From Akkermansiaceae bacterium (GTDB lineage Bacteria > Verrucomicrobiota > Verrucomicrobiia > Verrucomicrobiales > Akkermansiaceae): DNA of 15,555 nucleotides. Where the stretch lies: the NCBI GenBank assembly GCA_011524615.1, contig WTJZ01000257.1, positions 2,847 through 18,401 of the forward strand. Direction: 5' to 3'. The position numbers and the translations under genes were made by a program. Of this stretch, positions 14,277-15,555 are shown piece by piece. Each line of letters opens with the position of its first letter. Positions within the stretch are counted from its first letter, which is position 1. Below the pieces are notes generated by a model, which was not told the DNA's origin, did not search any database, and was given only the letters and a program-made list of their open reading frames with translations.

Positions 14277-15206
14277 ATGTCTACATCTATCCTTTTCATG
14301 GGCACGGGCGACATCGCGATCCCTGCCTTCCAGTCCCTCATCGACAGCGAGTATAACCTCCTCGGCCTCGTCACCCAGCCAGACAAGCCCGTCGGACGTA
14401 AGCAACTACTCACCCCACCCAAGATCAAGGAGCTCGCCCTCCAACACGATCTCCCCGTCTGGCAACCTGAGAAGGCTAAGAGCAAGGCGTTCTTGACCGA
14501 GCTCGAGGCGCTCGCACCAGACATCATTATTGTAATGGCATATGGTCAAATCCTCACACAGCGACTGATCGACATCCCGACGAATGCCATTATCAATGTG
14601 CACGCCTCTCTCCTCCCTCTCTATCGAGGGGCCTCTTGCATCCAAGGCCCCATCGCAGATGGGCACGACCAGACAGGCGTCACGATCATGCATGTCGTCA
14701 AGGCTCTCGACGCAGGTGACATCATCCTCCAGCGTACCACTCCGATCTCACCAGAGGACACCGGAGGCTCCGTCCATGACCGTCTCGCGGAGCAGACTCC
14801 AGACGCTCTCCTAGAGGCTCTCGCACAGCTCTCCTCAGGAACTGCGACACGTACTCCTCAGATCGAAGAAGACTCGACCTATGCTCCTAAGCTCCTGCGC
14901 AATGATGGAGAGCTCGACTTCTCAAGGTCGGCAACAGAGCTAGAACGCCTCATTCGCGCCTACCACCCGTGGCCCGGCACCTTCTTCCCCTATACCGATA
15001 AGAAGGGCAAGACCAAGAGACTCAAGGTCTTCCCTCCTGTCAGTGTCCACTCTACCAGCCACCCAATAGGCCAACCTCTCATCGAGGATAACAAGCTCCT
15101 CATCGGATGCGGCGACAACTCCACTCTCGAGCTCACCCTCGTGCAACCAGAAGGATCTAAGGCCATGCCTGCGTCTGATTTCCTCAAGGGGAATCCATTT
15201 GGGTAA
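14277..15206 (+). CDS. fmt: Methionyl-tRNA formyltransferase
   Basis: The 309 residues formylate the initiator Met-tRNA using 10-formyltetrahydrofolate. The formyltransferase core carries the catalytic Asn107 and His109 in INVHASLLPLYRGAS (106-120) and Asp145 in KALDAGDI. The start MGTGDIAIPAF (8-18) matches the family's MGTPDFA region. The carboxyl-terminal tRNA-binding domain begins near TYAPKLLRNDGELDF (201-215) and includes IRAYHPWPGTF. I prefer the ATG at 14277 to the in-frame TTG at 14271, which lies within the terminator's T-run. The gene's promoter is unclear because a terminator ends four bases before it. No Shine-Dalgarno sequence is possible there except hairpin sequence. Confidence 0.96.
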   Translation: MSTSILFMGTGDIAIPAFQSLIDSEYNLLGLVTQPDKPVGRKQLLTPPKIKELALQHDLPVWQPEKAKSKAFLTELEALAPDIIIVMAYGQILTQRLIDIPTNAIINVHASLLPLYRGASCIQGPIADGHDQTGVTIMHVVKALDAGDIILQRTTPISPEDTGGSVHDRLAEQTPDALLEALAQLSSGTATRTPQIEEDSTYAPKLLRNDGELDFSRSATELERLIRAYHPWPGTFFPYTDKKGKTKRLKVFPPVSVHSTSHPIGQPLIEDNKLLIGCGDNSTLELTLVQPEGSKAMPASDFLKGNPFG

Positions 15207-15253
15207 AGAATCATTCGCGTCCCGCTCACCTATCGACTATACTCTCCTTATCT

Positions 15254-15555
15254 ATGGAATCTATTGAACTCGACCTCCCATCAGAATGCGGAGTGATGCT
15301 ACTGGGCGGCACCGCCCTCTTTCCGCATTCCTCTATGGATCTCCATATCTTCGAGAACCGATACCGCGCCATGCTGCGCCAATGTATCGAGGGCTCATTC
15401 ATGTTTGCCATGGGAACGCTCTACGAGCCAGAAGACCAACCCTACGAGTCCTGTGTCTCTCCTATCGGCACCATTGGACTCATCAAGGTCTCCCGCTCAC
15501 TCAAGGACGGATGCTCCAACATCATCCTTACTGGGATCAAGCCAGTACGCTTTGA
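15254..15555 (+). CDS. Lon substrate-binding (N) domain protein, partial
   Basis: The frame is open from ATG 15254 to the end of the window (100 codons), so the gene is cut off. The visible part, VMLLGGTALFPHSSMDLHIF (14-33) then ENRYRAMLRQ, is the start of a Lon N-terminal substrate-recognition domain (canonical form: LFP, LPLHIFEPRYR). Whether this is a stand-alone domain protein or the beginning of a full Lon protease cannot be told from here; stand-alone versions are common and the opening glycine-rich form fits one. It follows fmt by 47 bases; a TATACT at 15238-15243 is a possible -10 box. Confidence 0.8.
   Translation, partial: MESIELDLPSECGVMLLGGTALFPHSSMDLHIFENRYRAMLRQCIEGSFMFAMGTLYEPEDQPYESCVSPIGTIGLIKVSRSLKDGCSNIILTGIKPVRF

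Noticed and set aside
15286..15555. 89-codon plus-strand open frame at the end of the window
   Set aside because: It is in a different frame from the ATG at 15254, whose product shows the Lon N-domain motif; the alternative translation is arginine/histidine-rich noise.

Overview
The window is bacterial chromosome of moderate GC content with no phage, IS, CRISPR, tRNA or rRNA. Its core is a complete single-copy F-type ATP synthase operon, atpB-E-F-H-A-G-D-C (829-7548). A divergent HU-type DNA-binding protein gene (384-109, minus) lies before it. After it comes a set of housekeeping and envelope genes. Several traits suggest the PVC superphylum, most likely Verrucomicrobiota: the epsilon subunit has no C-terminal helices, AtpF has an N-terminal extension before its membrane helix, a DUF6941-type protein and a GH75 chitosanase-like protein are present, and Shine-Dalgarno sequences are almost absent. 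That placement is inferred from family memory, not computed.

Layout. 49-75 is the HU terminator and 109-384 is HU. 385-828 is a 444-base divergent intergenic region. It holds a candidate HU promoter, a strikingly A-rich T-poor tract (about 540-720) and a perfect CRP/FNR-type palindrome (752-767) just upstream of atpB. 829-7548 is the atp operon with gaps of 26-101 bases. Four of the longer gaps contain RNA hairpins, and two of these share a GTGGCT/AGCCAC stem. 7576-7609 is a strong intrinsic terminator closing the operon. 7639-7780 is a small element with imperfect 28-base inverted repeats built from a 10-base periodic unit, enclosing an extended -10 box. 7831-8709 (minus) encodes a TIGR01777-type nucleotide-sugar-epimerase-like protein, divergent from a PBP2-type transpeptidase (8848-10833) with an odd acidic repeated tail. 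Then follow a DUF6941-type gene (10948-11376), an SDR oxidoreductase (11418-12233), a membrane-anchored GH75-like protein (12242-13525), a short adenylate kinase (13612-14226, GTG start), fmt (14277-15206) and the start of a Lon substrate-binding-domain protein (15254, running off the end).

How they fit together. The atp genes encode the membrane rotor and stator (a, c, b, delta) and the catalytic head and stalk (alpha, gamma, beta, epsilon) of one proton-type enzyme. Codon choice in the atp genes and the DUF6941-type gene looks alike (GTA/GTT Val, ACA/ACT Thr, TCA/TCT Ser), unlike the PBP2, SDR and GH75 genes, suggesting high expression. The PBP2 and possibly the GH75-like protein act at the envelope. 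Adenylate kinase, fmt and the Lon-domain protein are ordinary housekeeping. I see no wholly new system. The most unusual items are regulatory or architectural: the intercistronic hairpins, the CRP-like palindrome, the 10-base-periodic inverted-repeat element, the PBP2 tail, the terminator abutting the fmt start codon, and the near-total lack of ribosome binding sites.
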